Counted from the first letter of the stretch, positions 1 to 8,535 are shown. The stretch is 19,670 nucleotides of DNA from Oscillospiraceae bacterium (GCA_902795765.1 CADBMQ010000135.1:1-19670), one strand, 5' to 3'. Numbers and translations: made by a program. Notes: generated from the letters alone by a model not told the origin.

Positions 1-1
1 A

Positions 2-103
2 GGTCTCGGCACCGCAATTATTTCAACTTCAAAAGGTGTTATGACCGATAAACAAGCAAGAAAGAACAACATCGGCGGCGAAGTTCTCGCATTCATTTGG
101 TAA
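2..103 (+). CDS. rpsH: 30S ribosomal protein S8 (3' end only)
   Basis: Only the last 33 codons and the TAA stop are inside the window. The encoded tail contains [22 protein letters not shown], split here as [10 protein letters not shown] and [12 protein letters not shown], which is the typical S8 C-terminus ending in a hydrophobic strand with a final Trp. S8 binds the central domain of 16S rRNA in the 30S subunit and in many bacteria represses the spc operon. Its position directly before rplF is the standard spc order. The stop codon overlaps the ribosome binding site of rplF, so the two are probably co-transcribed and translationally close. The start lies upstream of the window. Confidence 0.93.
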   Translation, partial: GLGTAIISTSKGVMTDKQARKNNIGGEVLAFIW

Positions 104-115
104 GGAGGTAAAGTA

Positions 116-664
116 ATGTCACGTATAGGCAAAAAACCTGTTGAAATTCCGGCAGGCGTTGAAGTCAAAATGGATGGCACTACTCTTACCGTAAAGGGCC
201 CGAAGGGCACCCTTACTCAGAGCGTACATCCGAACATTACCGTAAAAATCGATGGTAATGTAATTACATTTGAAAGACCTAATGATGATAAAGAAAACCG
301 TGCTCTCCACGGACTCACTCGTTCACTAGTTGCTAATATGGTAACAGGTGTAACAGAGGGCTTCAAGAAAGACCTCGAAGTAAACGGTGTAGGTTATCGT
401 GTTCAGAAGCAGGGCAAAACCTTGGTTATGAACCTCGGTTATTCACATCAGGTAAAAATCGATGAGATCGATGGTATCACAATCGATGTTCCGGATGCTA
501 ACCACATCACAATCAGTGGTGCTGATAAGCAGAAGGTTGGACAGTTTGCAGCGGAAGTTCGTGAAAAGCGTCCGCCTGAGCCGTATAAGGGCAAAGGCAT
601 CAAGTATGCTGACGAACACATTCGCCGTAAAGAAGGTAAAGCCGCAAAAGGCGCTAAGAAATAA
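116..664 (+). CDS. rplF: 50S ribosomal protein L6
   Basis: This 182-residue protein has the usual L6 length. It starts [12 protein letters not shown], the common L6 N-terminus, and carries the family signature [12 protein letters not shown] near residue 150, followed by a basic tail rich in Lys and Ala. L6 binds 23S rRNA near the sarcin-ricin loop of the 50S subunit and consists of two related domains. The ATG at 116 is preceded by AAGGAGGTA at 102-110, which overlaps the rpsH stop. It sits between rpsH and rplR as expected in the spc operon. Confidence 0.97.
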   Translation: MSRIGKKPVEIPAGVEVKMDGTTLTVKGPKGTLTQSVHPNITVKIDGNVITFERPNDDKENRALHGLTRSLVANMVTGVTEGFKKDLEVNGVGYRVQKQGKTLVMNLGYSHQVKIDEIDGITIDVPDANHITISGADKQKVGQFAAEVREKRPPEPYKGKGIKYADEHIRRKEGKAAKGAKK

Positions 665-682
665 AGAAGGAGTGAATTATAA

Positions 683-1042
683 ATGGTATCAAAACCTGAT
701 AGCAATAAGGCTCGTATTAAGAGACATAAACGTGTACGTGCTAAAATTAGTGGCACAACAGAACGTCCCCGCCTTAATGTATTCCGCTCCAACGCAAACA
801 TTTATGCGCAGATCATCGACGATACCAAGGGTGTAACATTAGTTGCTGCATCAACAGTTGAGTCGGGCTTCACTGGAAATGGCGGAAATAAAGAGGCTGC
901 AAAGCAGGTTGGCGAAACAATCGCAAAACGTGCAGCAGAAAAGGGAATCACTGAGGTCGTATTTGACCGCGGTGGCAATATCTATCACGGCCGTGTCAAG
1001 GAATTGGCCGAAGGTGCCCGTGAGGGTGGCCTCAAGTTCTAA
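683..1042 (+). CDS. rplR: 50S ribosomal protein L18
   Basis: A 119-residue protein, normal for bacterial L18. The N-terminal third is very basic ([13 protein letters not shown]) and is followed by [20 protein letters not shown], the core that binds 5S rRNA. The C-terminus [20 protein letters not shown] is a clear L18 signature. L18 helps place 5S rRNA on the central protuberance of the 50S subunit. The ATG at 683 follows an AGAAGGAG site at about 664-671, overlapping the rplF stop region. The gene lies 18 bases after rplF and 17 bases before rpsE in an uninterrupted transcription unit. Confidence 0.97.
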   Translation: MVSKPDSNKARIKRHKRVRAKISGTTERPRLNVFRSNANIYAQIIDDTKGVTLVAASTVESGFTGNGGNKEAAKQVGETIAKRAAEKGITEVVFDRGGNIYHGRVKELAEGAREGGLKF

Positions 1043-1059
1043 TAAAGGAGGAGAAAACT

Positions 1060-1560
1060 TTGGCTAATATTGACGCAACAACAATGGATTTGCAGGAAAG
1101 AGTAGTCGCTGTAAAGCGAGTTTCCAAAACCGTAAAAGGCGGACGTATTATGAAATTGTCTGCACTCGTCGTAGTTGGTGACGGTAACGGCACAGTAGGC
1201 TTCGGCATCGGTAAAGCAAGCGAATTTTCAGAAGCAATCCGAAAGGGTTGTGAAGATGCTAAGAAAAACCTTGTAAAGGTTTCTCTTAAAGGTACAACAA
1301 TTCCTCACGAGGTAATCGGTGCTTACGGCGCAGGTCGAGTTCTTATGAAACCGGCTGCTCCTGGTACTGGCGTTATCGCAGGTGGTCCTGCTCGTGCAGT
1401 CATTGAGACGGTTGGTATCAAAGACATCCGTACAAAGGCTCTTCGTTCAAACAACCCCTGCAATGTTGTAAGAGCAACAATCGAAGGTTTGAAATCCCTT
1501 CGTAGTGCTGAGGAAGTTGCTGCTACTCGTGGCAAATCCGTAGAAGAAATTTTGAAATAA
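1060..1560 (+). CDS. rpsE: 30S ribosomal protein S5 (TTG start)
   Basis: This 166-residue protein has the S5 double-stranded RNA-binding domain near the N-terminus ([19 protein letters not shown]) with [14 protein letters not shown], followed by the C-terminal signature [23 protein letters not shown]5 sits at the back of the 30S subunit next to S4 and contributes to decoding accuracy and mRNA unwinding at the entry channel. The start is TTG at 1060: AAAGGAGGAG at 1044-1053 lies at ideal distance and the next in-frame ATG (1084) would remove conserved residues and lack an SD. Loop residues around the known spectinomycin-resistance positions look normal (VSKTVKGGR). Confidence 0.96.
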   Translation: MANIDATTMDLQERVVAVKRVSKTVKGGRIMKLSALVVVGDGNGTVGFGIGKASEFSEAIRKGCEDAKKNLVKVSLKGTTIPHEVIGAYGAGRVLMKPAAPGTGVIAGGPARAVIETVGIKDIRTKALRSNNPCNVVRATIEGLKSLRSAEEVAATRGKSVEEILK

Positions 1561-1572
1561 GGAGGCAGCGTT

Positions 1573-1770
1573 ATGGCAAAAGAGTATAAGGCTGCAAGCC
1601 TTCAAATCACACTTAAAAAGAGTCTTATCGGCTGCAAGAAAGATCAGATCGCAACAGCAGCATCACTTGGACTCAAAAAGATTGGCCAGACTGTAACACA
1701 GCCGACCAATGAACAGACAATTGGTAAGATCAATAAGATTTCACACCTTGTCGAAGTAACAGAAGCGTAA
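1573..1770 (+). CDS. rpmD: 50S ribosomal protein L30
   Basis: A 65-residue protein, slightly longer than the 58-60 residues usual for bacterial L30. It has the pattern [25 protein letters not shown], the helix-strand core of L30, then a central [20 protein letters not shown] ending. L30 binds 23S rRNA domain II/V on the 50S surface. A GGAGG site at 1560-1564 immediately follows the rpsE stop. L30 is absent from some bacterial groups; its presence between rpsE and rplO is the standard Firmicutes order. Confidence 0.94.
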   Translation: MAKEYKAASLQITLKKSLIGCKKDQIATAASLGLKKIGQTVTQPTNEQTIGKINKISHLVEVTEA

Positions 1771-1789
1771 GTCTAAGGAGGTGCAATAA

Positions 1790-2230
1790 ATGAAACTTCA
1801 TGAGTTATCACCCGTTCCAGGCTCAACAAAAGAGTCCAAGCGTATCGGTCGTGGTCATGGCTCGGGTCAAGGCAAAACAGCCGGCAAGGGTCACAAAGGT
1901 CAGAAAGCACGTTCTGGCGGTGGAGTACGTCCGGGCTTTGAAGGTGGTCAGATGCCTTTGGCAAGACGCTTGCCGAAGAGAGGCTTCAACAACATTTTCG
2001 CAAAGAAAATCGTTACAATTTCTCTCGCTGACCTCAACAAATTCGAGGATGGCGCAACAGTTGACACACAGGCTCTTCTTGATAAGAAGATCATTAAAAA
2101 TGCAGGCGACGGCGTAAAGGTTCTTGCAAACGGCGAACTTACTAAGAAAGTAAATTGCTCACTCGCAGGTTACACCGCAACAGCAAAAGAAAAGATAGAA
2201 AGCGCAGGCGGAAAGGCCGAGGTGGTTTAA
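1790..2230 (+). CDS. rplO: 50S ribosomal protein L15
   Basis: A 146-residue protein with the classic L15 organisation: an extended, Gly/Lys-rich N-terminal arm ([19 protein letters not shown]) that threads into 23S rRNA, the [26 protein letters not shown] motif (given here as [14 protein letters not shown] and [12 protein letters not shown]), and a globular C-terminal domain with [11 protein letters not shown]15 is a late assembly protein of the 50S subunit. AAGGAGGTG at about 1776-1784 serves the ATG at 1790. The stop is separated from the secY ATG by a single base, so the two are likely translationally coupled. Confidence 0.97.
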   Translation: MKLHELSPVPGSTKESKRIGRGHGSGQGKTAGKGHKGQKARSGGGVRPGFEGGQMPLARRLPKRGFNNIFAKKIVTISLADLNKFEDGATVDTQALLDKKIIKNAGDGVKVLANGELTKKVNCSLAGYTATAKEKIESAGGKAEVV

Positions 2231-2231
2231 G

Positions 2232-3536
2232 ATGCTTAACACCTTGAGAAACGCATGGCGACTCCCCGAACTCAGAAGAAAAATGTTGTTTACACTCTTC
2301 ATTATTCTTATCTTCCGTTTCGGTTCAGTTTTGCCAGTACCGTTTATCGATATTGAGTCACTTAAATCAGCGCTTACTTCTAATAGCGCAGGCACAACAA
2401 ATGACTTTTTCAGTTATTTGAACGTTTTGACCGGTGGTGCTATGAACTACGGTGCGTTGTTCGCAATGTCCGTAACACCATACATCAACGCATCAATCAT
2501 TATGCAGCTCTTGACAGTTGCTATTCCTCCTCTTGAGCGTATTGCTAAAGAGGGCGAAGAAGGCAGAAAGAGAATTGCTAAGTACACTCGTTTTGCAACC
2601 GTTATTCTCGGTTTGGCACAGGGTGCTGCTTATTGGTGGTGGCTCCACGCAAGTGGCTACATCAAAAACGAGGGTGGTTTCAATACTGTATTCGCAGCAG
2701 TTGTAATCATCGCATCGTTCACAGCAGGTTCTGCATTGATGATGTGGTTGGGCGAACGTATAGACGAAAAGGGTGTTGGTAACGGTATTTCAATACTCTT
2801 GTTCGCAGGTATTATTTCAAGAATTCCGAGTGGTATCTCAACTCTTTGGAGATACTTCACAGAGCTTGATAAACCGATTCAGGTTATCATCATCTTGCTC
2901 ATCTTCCTTGCAACAATCGTATTCATCGTATGGATGAACGAGGCAGAACGCCGTGTTCCGATTCAATACGCAAAACGTGTTGTAGGTAGAAAGCAATATG
3001 GCGGCCAGAATACACATTTGCCGATTAAGGTAAATATGTCAGGTGTAATGCCGATAATTTTTGCAAGCTCCATTCTTATGATCCCGACTCAGATTCTCGC
3101 ATTCATGGGAACAAGCCAGGCAACAATGGAAGGCAAATGGTATAGATTCCTTAGCATGTTCAGTTATAACAACTGGCCTTATGCAATCATCTATTTCGCA
3201 CTTATTATCGCATTCGCATTCTTCTATACAACAATTCAGTACAATCCTGTTGAGATGGCAAACAATTTGCGTAAGCAAAATGGCGCTATTCCGGGTATTC
3301 GTCCTGGTAAACCTACTCAGGAATACCTCACAAGAATTATCAGCCGTATCACATTGATCGGTGCGATTTTCCTTGGTATCCTTGCGGTTCTTCCGATCGT
3401 AGTAGGTCAGTTCAGCGAAATCAATGTTTCGCTCGGCGGTACATCAATCATCATCGTAGTTGGTGTTGCAGTTGATACCGTTAAACAGATTGAATCTCAA
3501 ATGATGATGCGCCACTACAAGGGCTTCCTTGATTAA
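2232..3536 (+). CDS. secY: Protein translocase subunit SecY
   Basis: A 434-residue polytopic membrane protein with ten predicted transmembrane segments, the usual SecY size. Recognisable features are the N-terminal LRNAWRLPELRRKMLFTL, the plug-side Gly-rich stretch after TM1, GGAMNYGALFAMSVTPYINASIIMQL (TM2 region, here only in part: SVTPYINASIIMQL), and the cytosolic loop RRVPIQYAKRVVGR, whose basic residues contact SecA and the ribosome. The C-terminal IRPGKPTQEYL motif precedes TM9-10. SecY forms the channel of the Sec translocon with SecE and SecG. The SD GAGGTGG (2219-2225) lies inside the end of rplO, and only one base separates the genes. Its place after rplO and before adk is standard. 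Confidence 0.97.
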   Translation: MLNTLRNAWRLPELRRKMLFTLFIILIFRFGSVLPVPFIDIESLKSALTSNSAGTTNDFFSYLNVLTGGAMNYGALFAMSVTPYINASIIMQLLTVAIPPLERIAKEGEEGRKRIAKYTRFATVILGLAQGAAYWWWLHASGYIKNEGGFNTVFAAVVIIASFTAGSALMMWLGERIDEKGVGNGISILLFAGIISRIPSGISTLWRYFTELDKPIQVIIILLIFLATIVFIVWMNEAERRVPIQYAKRVVGRKQYGGQNTHLPIKVNMSGVMPIIFASSILMIPTQILAFMGTSQATMEGKWYRFLSMFSYNNWPYAIIYFALIIAFAFFYTTIQYNPVEMANNLRKQNGAIPGIRPGKPTQEYLTRIISRITLIGAIFLGILAVLPIVVGQFSEINVSLGGTSIIIVVGVAVDTVKQIESQMMMRHYKGFLD

Positions 3537-3551
3537 AGCAGGAGGAAAACT

Positions 3552-4190
3552 ATGAATTTAATATTTCTTGGTGCACCTGGCGCAGGCAAGGGCACACAAG
3601 CGGAAATCGTAAGTGAAAAGTTCAATATTCCGGCAGTTTCAACAGGTAACATTATCCGTGAAGCAATGAAGAACGGAACTGAAATGGGTACAAAAGCACA
3701 AGAGTTCGTACAAAAAGGTGAGCTCGTTCCCGATGAGGTTGTAATCGGCATCATCAAAGAACGTTTGGCAGAGTCTGATTGTGCAAACGGCTTTATTCTC
3801 GACGGTTTCCCGAGAACCATTCCTCAGGCTGAGGCTCTCATCGAAATGGGTGTTAAAATCGATAAAGTAATCGATATTGAAGTACCTGATGAGAAGATTG
3901 CAGAGCGTATGTCGGGCAGACGTGTTTGCCCACAGTGCGGTGCAAGTTATCACATTGAATACAAGAAACCAAAAAAAGAAGGCATCTGCAACAGCTGTGG
4001 CAGTGAGCTTATCATTCGTAAGGACGATAAGCCGGAGGTTGTTCTTGATAGACTTAATGTTTATCATACCCAAACCGAGCCTTTGATTAGCTTCTATAAA
4101 GAGAAAGGTATTCTTGTAGAAATTGAAGGTCAGGAGGAAGTCGCAGATACGACTGCTCTGACTCTCAAAGCATTAGGTGGTAACGCATGA
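3552..4190 (+). CDS. adk: Adenylate kinase, zinc-type LID
   Basis: A 212-residue long-form adenylate kinase, which interconverts ATP plus AMP with two ADP in the cytosol. The P-loop GAPGAGKGT is at residues 7-15, the AMP-site Arg is in the STGNIIREAM segment near residue 36, and DGFPRT is at 84-89. The LID contains four cysteines, C126, C129, C146 and C149 (CPQC ... CNSC), the zinc-binding form seen in many Gram-positives. The ATG at 3552 follows AGGAGG at about 3540-3545. The last codons overlap the map start by four bases (ATGA), suggesting coupled translation. Confidence 0.97.
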   Translation: MNLIFLGAPGAGKGTQAEIVSEKFNIPAVSTGNIIREAMKNGTEMGTKAQEFVQKGELVPDEVVIGIIKERLAESDCANGFILDGFPRTIPQAEALIEMGVKIDKVIDIEVPDEKIAERMSGRRVCPQCGASYHIEYKKPKKEGICNSCGSELIIRKDDKPEVVLDRLNVYHTQTEPLISFYKEKGILVEIEGQEEVADTTALTLKALGGNA

Positions 4191-4936
4191 TAGTGCTTAA
4201 AACTGCTCGTGAGTTAAAACTCATGCGTGAAGCCGGAAGAATTTCGGCGATGGCACTAAAACTTGTAGGAGAGGCAGTTGAGCCGGGTATCTCAACTTAT
4301 GAGTTGGATAAAATCGCTTATGACTATATTCGTAGTCAAGGCGCAAAACCCGGATTTCTCAATTACAATGGATTTCCTGCAAGTGCATGCATTTCCATAA
4401 ATAATGAAGTTATCCATGGCATACCCGATAAGAAACATATCATCCAAGCGGGTGATATCGTAAGCGTCGATTTAGGCGCAGTGTTCGAGGGTTATAACGG
4501 CGACAATGCCGCTACATTTGCATCGGGTGATATTTCACCTGATGCAAGGCGGCTGCTCGAAACGACCGAGGCGAGCCTTTATGAAGGTATCAATGCGGCA
4601 CGTCGAGGCGGCAGAATCGGCGATATAGGCTCAGCAGTTCAGCGGTATGTCGAGGCGGCAGGCTATTCGGTGGTCAGAGATTTCGTGGGACACGGAGTAG
4701 GCTCTTGCCTTCATGAAGCACCCGAAGTTCCGAATTACGGAAAAGCGGGTCACGGCGTAAGACTTATGCCGGGAATGACAATCGCCATTGAACCGATGGT
4801 AAATATGGGCGGTTTTGAAGTCAAAACGCAGTCCAACGGCTGGACAGTTGTCACACAAGACGGCAGTTTGTCGGCTCACTTTGAGCATACCGTTGCCATA
4901 ACAGACGACGGACCTGTCATTTTGACTAAGGCTTAA
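4187..4936 (+). CDS. map: Type I methionine aminopeptidase
   Basis: A 249-residue type Ia methionine aminopeptidase that removes the initiator Met from nascent proteins. The five metal ligands can be placed: D95 (SVDLGA), D106 (GDNAAT), H169 (GHGVG), E202 (IEPM) and E233 (HFEHT). The substrate-site H77 lies in EVIHGIP. No N-terminal zinc-finger or SH3-binding extension is present. Base composition shifts to more GC-rich codons than in adk, but nothing suggests foreign origin. The ATG overlaps the adk stop in ATGA (4187-4190), and the KOW-domain gene follows directly, so it is an internal member of the operon. Confidence 0.97.
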   Translation: MIVLKTARELKLMREAGRISAMALKLVGEAVEPGISTYELDKIAYDYIRSQGAKPGFLNYNGFPASACISINNEVIHGIPDKKHIIQAGDIVSVDLGAVFEGYNGDNAATFASGDISPDARRLLETTEASLYEGINAARRGGRIGDIGSAVQRYVEAAGYSVVRDFVGHGVGSCLHEAPEVPNYGKAGHGVRLMPGMTIAIEPMVNMGGFEVKTQSNGWTVVTQDGSLSAHFEHTVAITDDGPVILTKA

Positions 4937-4949
4937 AGGAGTGAGCAAC

Positions 4950-5198
4950 TTGACTGTTAGTTACGGCGCAGTTGTCAAATCGCTCGCCGGACGTGACAAA
5001 GGCTATCTTTTAGCAGTCGTTTCAGTAGAAAACGATAAAGTTTTCGTTTGTGACGGCAAAGAAAGACCGCTTGAACGTCCAAAGTCAAAAAATCGGAAGC
5101 ATCTTTTTGTAACAGATGTTATATTAGATGCAGATTCAATGTCAACAAATCGTAAATTAAAACGTGCTTTGCACGATATAAGCGAGGAGGTAAAGTGA
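4950..5198 (+). CDS. KOW-domain RNA-binding protein (L14e/L6e/L27e-like)
   Basis: An 82-residue small basic protein. The N-terminus reads [24 protein letters not shown] (in part: [15 protein letters not shown]), a KOW-type pattern of hydrophobic strands around a G-x-D-K-G turn, as in eukaryotic ribosomal proteins L14e and L6e. The later [11 protein letters not shown] segment is basic. Genes of this kind sit between map and infA in many Clostridia and are annotated as KOW-domain RNA-binding proteins; the precise role is unknown and a ribosome or RNA partner is an inference. TTG at 4950 is preferred over GTG at 4941 because the SD AAAGGAGTGAG (4935-4945) would overlap the GTG. The TGA stop shares one base with the infA ATG. 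Confidence 0.82.
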   Translation: MTVSYGAVVKSLAGRDKGYLLAVVSVENDKVFVCDGKERPLERPKSKNRKHLFVTDVILDADSMSTNRKLKRALHDISEEVK

Positions 5199-5416
5199 TG
5201 TCAAAAGGGGATAACATCGAATTTCAGGGAACAGTGGTTGAGGCTTTGCCGAATGCCACGTTCAAAGTAGAACTTGAAAATGGTCATATAATTTTGGCCC
5301 ATATTTCCGGTAAACTCAGAATGAACTATATCAAGATTTTGCCGGGTGATAAGGTAACGGTAGAAATTTCACCGTATGACCTGGAAAAGGGACGTATAAC
5401 TTGGCGTTCCAAGTAA
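5198..5416 (+). CDS. infA: Translation initiation factor IF-1
   Basis: A 72-residue protein, exactly the usual IF-1 length, forming a single OB fold. Signature segments are [39 protein letters not shown] and [17 protein letters not shown]-1 occupies the A site of the 30S subunit and cooperates with IF-2 and IF-3 in initiation. The start is ATG 5198, giving MSKGDNIEF; the in-frame GTG three bases earlier is less likely because GAGGAGG (5184-5190) is seven bases from the ATG. The start overlaps the preceding stop as TGATG. Confidence 0.96.
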   Translation: MSKGDNIEFQGTVVEALPNATFKVELENGHIILAHISGKLRMNYIKILPGDKVTVEISPYDLEKGRITWRSK

Positions 5417-5446
5417 ATTCCACGCATAAAGAAAGGAATGATTGAT

Positions 5447-5560
5447 ATGAAGGTCAGACCTTCTGTTAAAAAGATGTGCGAAAAATGCAAAGTAATCAAA
5501 CGCAAGGGTAAAGTAATGGTAATTTGCGAAAACCCGAAGCATAAGCAGCGTCAGGGTTAA
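5447..5560 (+). CDS. rpmJ: 50S ribosomal protein L36, zinc-binding form
   Basis: A 37-residue protein translated from the ATG at 5447. It reads [20 protein letters not shown] followed by [17 protein letters not shown]. The zinc ligands C11, C14, C27 and H32 are all present, so this is the C+ form of L36. L36 sits in domain VI/V of 23S rRNA of the 50S subunit. GAAAGGA at about 5431-5437 is its ribosome binding site. Position between infA and rpsM is standard in Gram-positive alpha operons. Confidence 0.96.
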   Translation: MKVRPSVKKMCEKCKVIKRKGKVMVICENPKHKQRQG

Positions 5561-5588
5561 CCTGCGCAATTACGGAGGTGTAAGTATT

Positions 5589-5957
5589 ATGGCACGTATT
5601 TCCGGTGTTGATTTGCCGAGAGAGAAAAGAGTTGAAATCGGTCTTACCTATATTTATGGTATTGGCTTGACAACTTCTAAGAAAATCCTGGCTGAAACCG
5701 GTGTAGATCCTGACAAGAGAGTAAAGGATCTTACTGATGACGAAGTCGCTAAATTGCGTGAGTATATCGACCACAACGTAACAGTTGAAGGTGATCTCCG
5801 CCGTGATGTCGCATTCGACATTAAGCGTCTCATCGAAATCGGTAGTTTTCGTGGAGTAAGACATAGAAAGGGACTTCCCGTTCGTGGTCAACGCTCCAAG
5901 ACAAATGCAAGAACACGTAAAGGTCCGAAGAAGACCATTGCGAATAAGAAGAAGTAA
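5589..5957 (+). CDS. rpsM: 30S ribosomal protein S13
   Basis: A 122-residue protein of normal S13 length. It starts [20 protein letters not shown] and carries YIYGIG, the helix-two-turn-helix region, and the basic C-terminal arm [20 protein letters not shown] followed by [10 protein letters not shown]13 forms intersubunit bridges B1a/B1b in the head of the 30S subunit and its tail reaches toward P-site tRNA. ATG 5589 is preceded by CGGAGGTG at about 5574-5581. It lies 28 bases after rpmJ and 15 before rpsK. Confidence 0.97.
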   Translation: MARISGVDLPREKRVEIGLTYIYGIGLTTSKKILAETGVDPDKRVKDLTDDEVAKLREYIDHNVTVEGDLRRDVAFDIKRLIEIGSFRGVRHRKGLPVRGQRSKTNARTRKGPKKTIANKKK

Positions 5958-5972
5958 GGAGAGGTCAGACGT

Positions 5973-6365
5973 ATGGCAGGTACTAAAACTACAAGAACAA
6001 GACGCCGTGAAAAGAAAAATATCGAAAAGGGCAGCGTTCACATTCAGTCGACCTTCAACAACACGATCGTTACAATTTCCGATGTTAAAGGTAATACGAT
6101 TTCGTGGGCGTCGGCAGGTGAGTTAGGATTCAGAGGTTCGAGAAAATCGACTCCGTTTGCAGCTCAATCAGCCGCAGAAACCGCAGCTAAGGCTGCTATG
6201 GAGCACGGCCTAAAAACAGTAGAAGTTTTCGTTAAAGGTCCTGGTGCAGGTAGAGAAGCAGCAATCCGTGCTTTGCAGACAGTAGGTTTGCAGGTATCGA
6301 TGATTAAAGACGTAACTCCAATCCCGCACAATGGCTGCCGTCCTCCCAAAAGAAGACGCGTATAA
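5973..6365 (+). CDS. rpsK: 30S ribosomal protein S11
   Basis: A 130-residue protein with the S11 core [19 protein letters not shown] stretch ([20 protein letters not shown]), [21 protein letters not shown], the [14 protein letters not shown] motif and the conserved C-terminus [16 protein letters not shown]11 lies on the 30S platform near the mRNA exit, interacting with S7 and S18. The N-terminal 25 residues are very basic, with several Arg and Lys in the [16 protein letters not shown] stretch. AAGGAGAGG overlapping the rpsM stop is the ribosome binding site. Confidence 0.97.
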   Translation: MAGTKTTRTRRREKKNIEKGSVHIQSTFNNTIVTISDVKGNTISWASAGELGFRGSRKSTPFAAQSAAETAAKAAMEHGLKTVEVFVKGPGAGREAAIRALQTVGLQVSMIKDVTPIPHNGCRPPKRRRV

Positions 6366-6383
6366 TATAGGAGGTAGAATCAA

Positions 6384-7010
6384 ATGGCAAGATATACCGG
6401 TCCTGTATGCAGACTTTGCCGTAGAGAAGGCGAAAAACTCTTTCTCAAAGGCGATCGCTGCTACTCAGACAAATGCTCTTTCGCTGTAAGAGCATACGCT
6501 CCTGGCCAACATGGTCAAGGACGTAAAAAGAACAGTGAATATGCAACACAGTTTAGAATGAAACAGAAGGCAAAACGTTTCTACGGCCTTTCAGAAGGTC
6601 AGTTCCACAAGTATTTTGTAGAAGCTGAAAGAAGACAGGGCGTAACTGGTGAAAACCTTCTTAAAATTCTCGAAAGCCGCCTTGACAACGTGGTATACCG
6701 TTTGGGCTTTGCTTCTTCAAGAAACGAAGCAAGACAGCTCGTTTTGCACAACCATTTCGAGCTTAACGGCAAAAAAGTCAACATTCCTTCAATTCTCCTT
6801 AAAGTAGGCGATACCGTTGCTATTAAGAGCGGTAGCTTGCAGAGCGAGAAGATGAAAGCAGTTCTCGAAGCAAACGCTTCAAAACCCGTTCCGGCATGGC
6901 TCGAGCGTGTTTCTGATGGCAAAGCTGGTAAAGTTGCTTCCATCCCGACTCGTGAGGAAATTGATACACCTGTTGAGGAATCACTCATCGTCGAGTTGTA
7001 TTCAAAATAA
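6384..7010 (+). CDS. rpsD: 30S ribosomal protein S4, zinc-binding form
   Basis: A 208-residue protein with an N-terminal zinc cluster C9-x2-C12-x13-C26-x4-C31, the conserved segment [19 protein letters not shown], and an S4 RNA-binding domain (residues about 97-160: [20 protein letters not shown], followed by [14 protein letters not shown]). S4 starts 30S assembly on 16S rRNA and in E. coli represses the alpha operon; in Bacillus it represses its own separate gene. Here rpsD lies between rpsK and rpoA, as in many Clostridia and in E. coli. A gap of 127 bases with hairpins follows. TAGGAGG at about 6368-6374 is the SD. Confidence 0.97.
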   Translation: MARYTGPVCRLCRREGEKLFLKGDRCYSDKCSFAVRAYAPGQHGQGRKKNSEYATQFRMKQKAKRFYGLSEGQFHKYFVEAERRQGVTGENLLKILESRLDNVVYRLGFASSRNEARQLVLHNHFELNGKKVNIPSILLKVGDTVAIKSGSLQSEKMKAVLEANASKPVPAWLERVSDGKAGKVASIPTREEIDTPVEESLIVELYSK

Positions 7011-7137
7011 TCCGCTGTTTGTTTTTATGGCTTTCCGAGCAGCACATACTGCTCGGATAAACACACAATGCATACGGCTATTATATCCGTGTGCCTAAAA
7101 CAAAGCGTTCGCTTTGAAAAAACAAGGAGGGTTTTTA
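7011..7137 (+). promoter_or_regulatory. rpsD-rpoA intergenic leader with three hairpins
   Basis: This is the only sizeable gap in the ribosomal cluster. Three hairpins can be drawn in series. Hairpin A pairs TCCGAGCAG (7034-7042) with CTGCTCGGA (7049-7057), 9 bp with a 6-base loop. Hairpin B pairs GCATACGG (7070-7077) with CCGTGTGC (7087-7094), 8 pairs with one T-G wobble and a 9-base loop. Hairpin C pairs CAAAGC (7101-7106) with GCTTTG (7111-7116), ending 7 bases before the rpoA SD. None is followed by a good U-tract, so they do not look like terminators. No convincing sigma-A promoter was seen. Possible roles are mRNA processing or stability, or protein-mediated control of rpoA; these are inferences. 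Confidence 0.55.
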
Positions 7138-8085
7138 ATGATCGAAATCGAGAAGCCCAGAATTGAAGCTGTTGATTTGGCAGCTGACGGTTCTTACGGT
7201 AAATTTACAATCGAACCACTCGAAAGAGGCTACGGCATCACTCTTGGAAACAGTTTGAGAAGAGTATTGCTTTCATCCTTGCCGGGTGTTGCAGTAACAT
7301 CAATCAAAATTGACGGCATTTTGCACGAGTTTTCAACTGTGCCCGGCGTCAAAGAAGACGTTACTGAGATGGTTCTCAACATTAAAGGTATTACAGCAAA
7401 AATCCACGGCGATAGCCCGAAGATTTGCTATATCGAAGCAGAAGGTCCTTGCGAGGTTACCGCTGGTTCAATCAAATGTGATTCCGAGGTAGAGATTCTT
7501 AATCCCGACCTTCACATTGCAACATTGTCTGACGAAGGCAAGTTGTTTATGGAGCTTACACTTGATACAGGACGTGGATATGTATCCGCAGAAAAGAATA
7601 AACAGGCAAAACCCGTTGTTGGCGTAATTCCTGTTGACTCTATCTATACACCTGTTACAAAGGTAAATTATTACACAGAGAATACTCGTGTTGGCCAGAT
7701 TACAGACTTTGACAAACTTGCAATCGAAGTTTGGACCAATGGTACAATCAGCGCCAGAGAAGCAGTATCTCTCGGTGCCAAGGTGCTCACTGAACATCTC
7801 AACTTGTTTGTTGAACTTTCAGAAGAAGCCTATAAGGGTAACATTATGGTCGAGCGTGACGACAATGGCAAGGAGAAAGTCCTTGAGATGACCATTGAGG
7901 AACTTGACCTTTCTGTACGTAGTTTCAACTGCCTCAAACGTGCTAGCATTAACACAGTTGAGGACCTTATCAGCAAGAGCGAGGAAGATATGATGAAAGT
8001 CAGAAACCTCGGCAGAAAGTCGCTTGATGAGGTAATTAATAAGCTCAAAACTTTGGGCTTCACATTACGTAAGGAAGACGAATAA
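7138..8085 (+). CDS. rpoA: DNA-directed RNA polymerase subunit alpha
   Basis: A 315-residue alpha subunit of normal length. The N-terminal assembly domain (about 1-230) contains the dimerisation motif [22 protein letters not shown] (29-50, key residues R41, R42, L44), and the C-terminal domain (about 250-315) contains [20 protein letters not shown] with R261, N264, C265 and K267 matching the UP-element DNA-binding determinant. The ATG at 7138 is chosen because AAGGAGG (7124-7130) is 7 bases upstream; an in-frame TTG at 7114 would lie before that SD and adds residues not seen in the family. The gene follows an unusual 127-base leader and is followed by rplQ. Confidence 0.97.
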   Translation: MIEIEKPRIEAVDLAADGSYGKFTIEPLERGYGITLGNSLRRVLLSSLPGVAVTSIKIDGILHEFSTVPGVKEDVTEMVLNIKGITAKIHGDSPKICYIEAEGPCEVTAGSIKCDSEVEILNPDLHIATLSDEGKLFMELTLDTGRGYVSAEKNKQAKPVVGVIPVDSIYTPVTKVNYYTENTRVGQITDFDKLAIEVWTNGTISAREAVSLGAKVLTEHLNLFVELSEEAYKGNIMVERDDNGKEKVLEMTIEELDLSVRSFNCLKRASINTVEDLISKSEEDMMKVRNLGRKSLDEVINKLKTLGFTLRKEDE

Positions 8086-8131
8086 TTTACGAACACAAGT
8101 TTTAACACTTACTGTAAAGGAGTGAAGAGAA

Positions 8132-8476
8132 ATGCCAGGAACAAGAAAACTCGGCAGAACAAGCGATCAGCGTAAAGCCATGCTTCGTGCAATGGTAACT
8201 TACTTGCTCGAAAACGGTCAAATCGAAACAACCGTAACTCGTGCAAAAGAAGTACGCGCTATGACCGAAAAGTATATTACAATCGCTAAGGAAAACACCC
8301 TTCACAACAAACGTCAGGTTTTGGCGTTCGTTACAAAAGAGGATGTTGTAGCGAAACTTTTTAACGAGATTGCACCGTCTTATGCAGACCGTAACGGCGG
8401 TTACACTCGTATCATCAAAACTGGTCCCCGTCGAGGTGACGCAGCAGAGATGGCAATTATCGAGTTGGTAAAGTAA
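8132..8476 (+). CDS. rplQ: 50S ribosomal protein L17
   Basis: A 114-residue protein with the L17 signature [20 protein letters not shown] near the N-terminus and the typical C-terminus [26 protein letters not shown] (split here). L17 binds 23S rRNA near the peptide exit tunnel. It is the last gene of the alpha operon. AAAGGAGTGAAG at about 8116-8127 is the SD. A hairpin terminator follows within 20 bases. In many Firmicutes the ECF transporter genes and truA come next; here the operon ends. Confidence 0.97.
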   Translation: MPGTRKLGRTSDQRKAMLRAMVTYLLENGQIETTVTRAKEVRAMTEKYITIAKENTLHNKRQVLAFVTKEDVVAKLFNEIAPSYADRNGGYTRIIKTGPRRGDAAEMAIIELVK

Positions 8477-8494
8477 TTTACTGATAAAATAATT

Positions 8495-8530
8495 AAAGGA
8501 GTAATTCCATTTGGAATTACTCCTTTTTTC
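8495..8530. terminator. Rho-independent terminator between rplQ and mnmA
   Basis: A perfect 14-bp stem pairs AAAGGAGTAATTCC (8495-8508) with GGAATTACTCCTTT (8513-8526) around the loop ATTT. On the + strand the U-tract TTTTTT overlaps the stem base and is followed by CGTTTTTT. On the - strand the stem is followed by a T-rich TTTAATTATTTTATC. It can therefore end both rplQ and the convergent mnmA transcripts. Confidence 0.92.
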
Positions 8531-8535
8531 GTTTT

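Noticed and set aside
448..801. Long reverse-strand open frame across rplF and rplR
   Set aside because: It overlaps two certain ribosomal-protein genes and the encoded sequence resembles no family, so it is a chance frame.
4941..4949. GTG start for the KOW-domain gene
   Set aside because: It overlaps the ribosome binding site itself; TTG at 4950 has proper spacing.
7114..7137. Upstream TTG start for rpoA adding eight residues
   Set aside because: It lies before the AAGGAGG at 7124-7130, which matches the ATG at 7138, and the added residues are not part of the conserved alpha N-terminus.
8530..8535. ECF transporter or truA genes after rplQ
   Set aside because: These often follow rplQ in Firmicutes, but here a terminator and convergent mnmA occupy the place.
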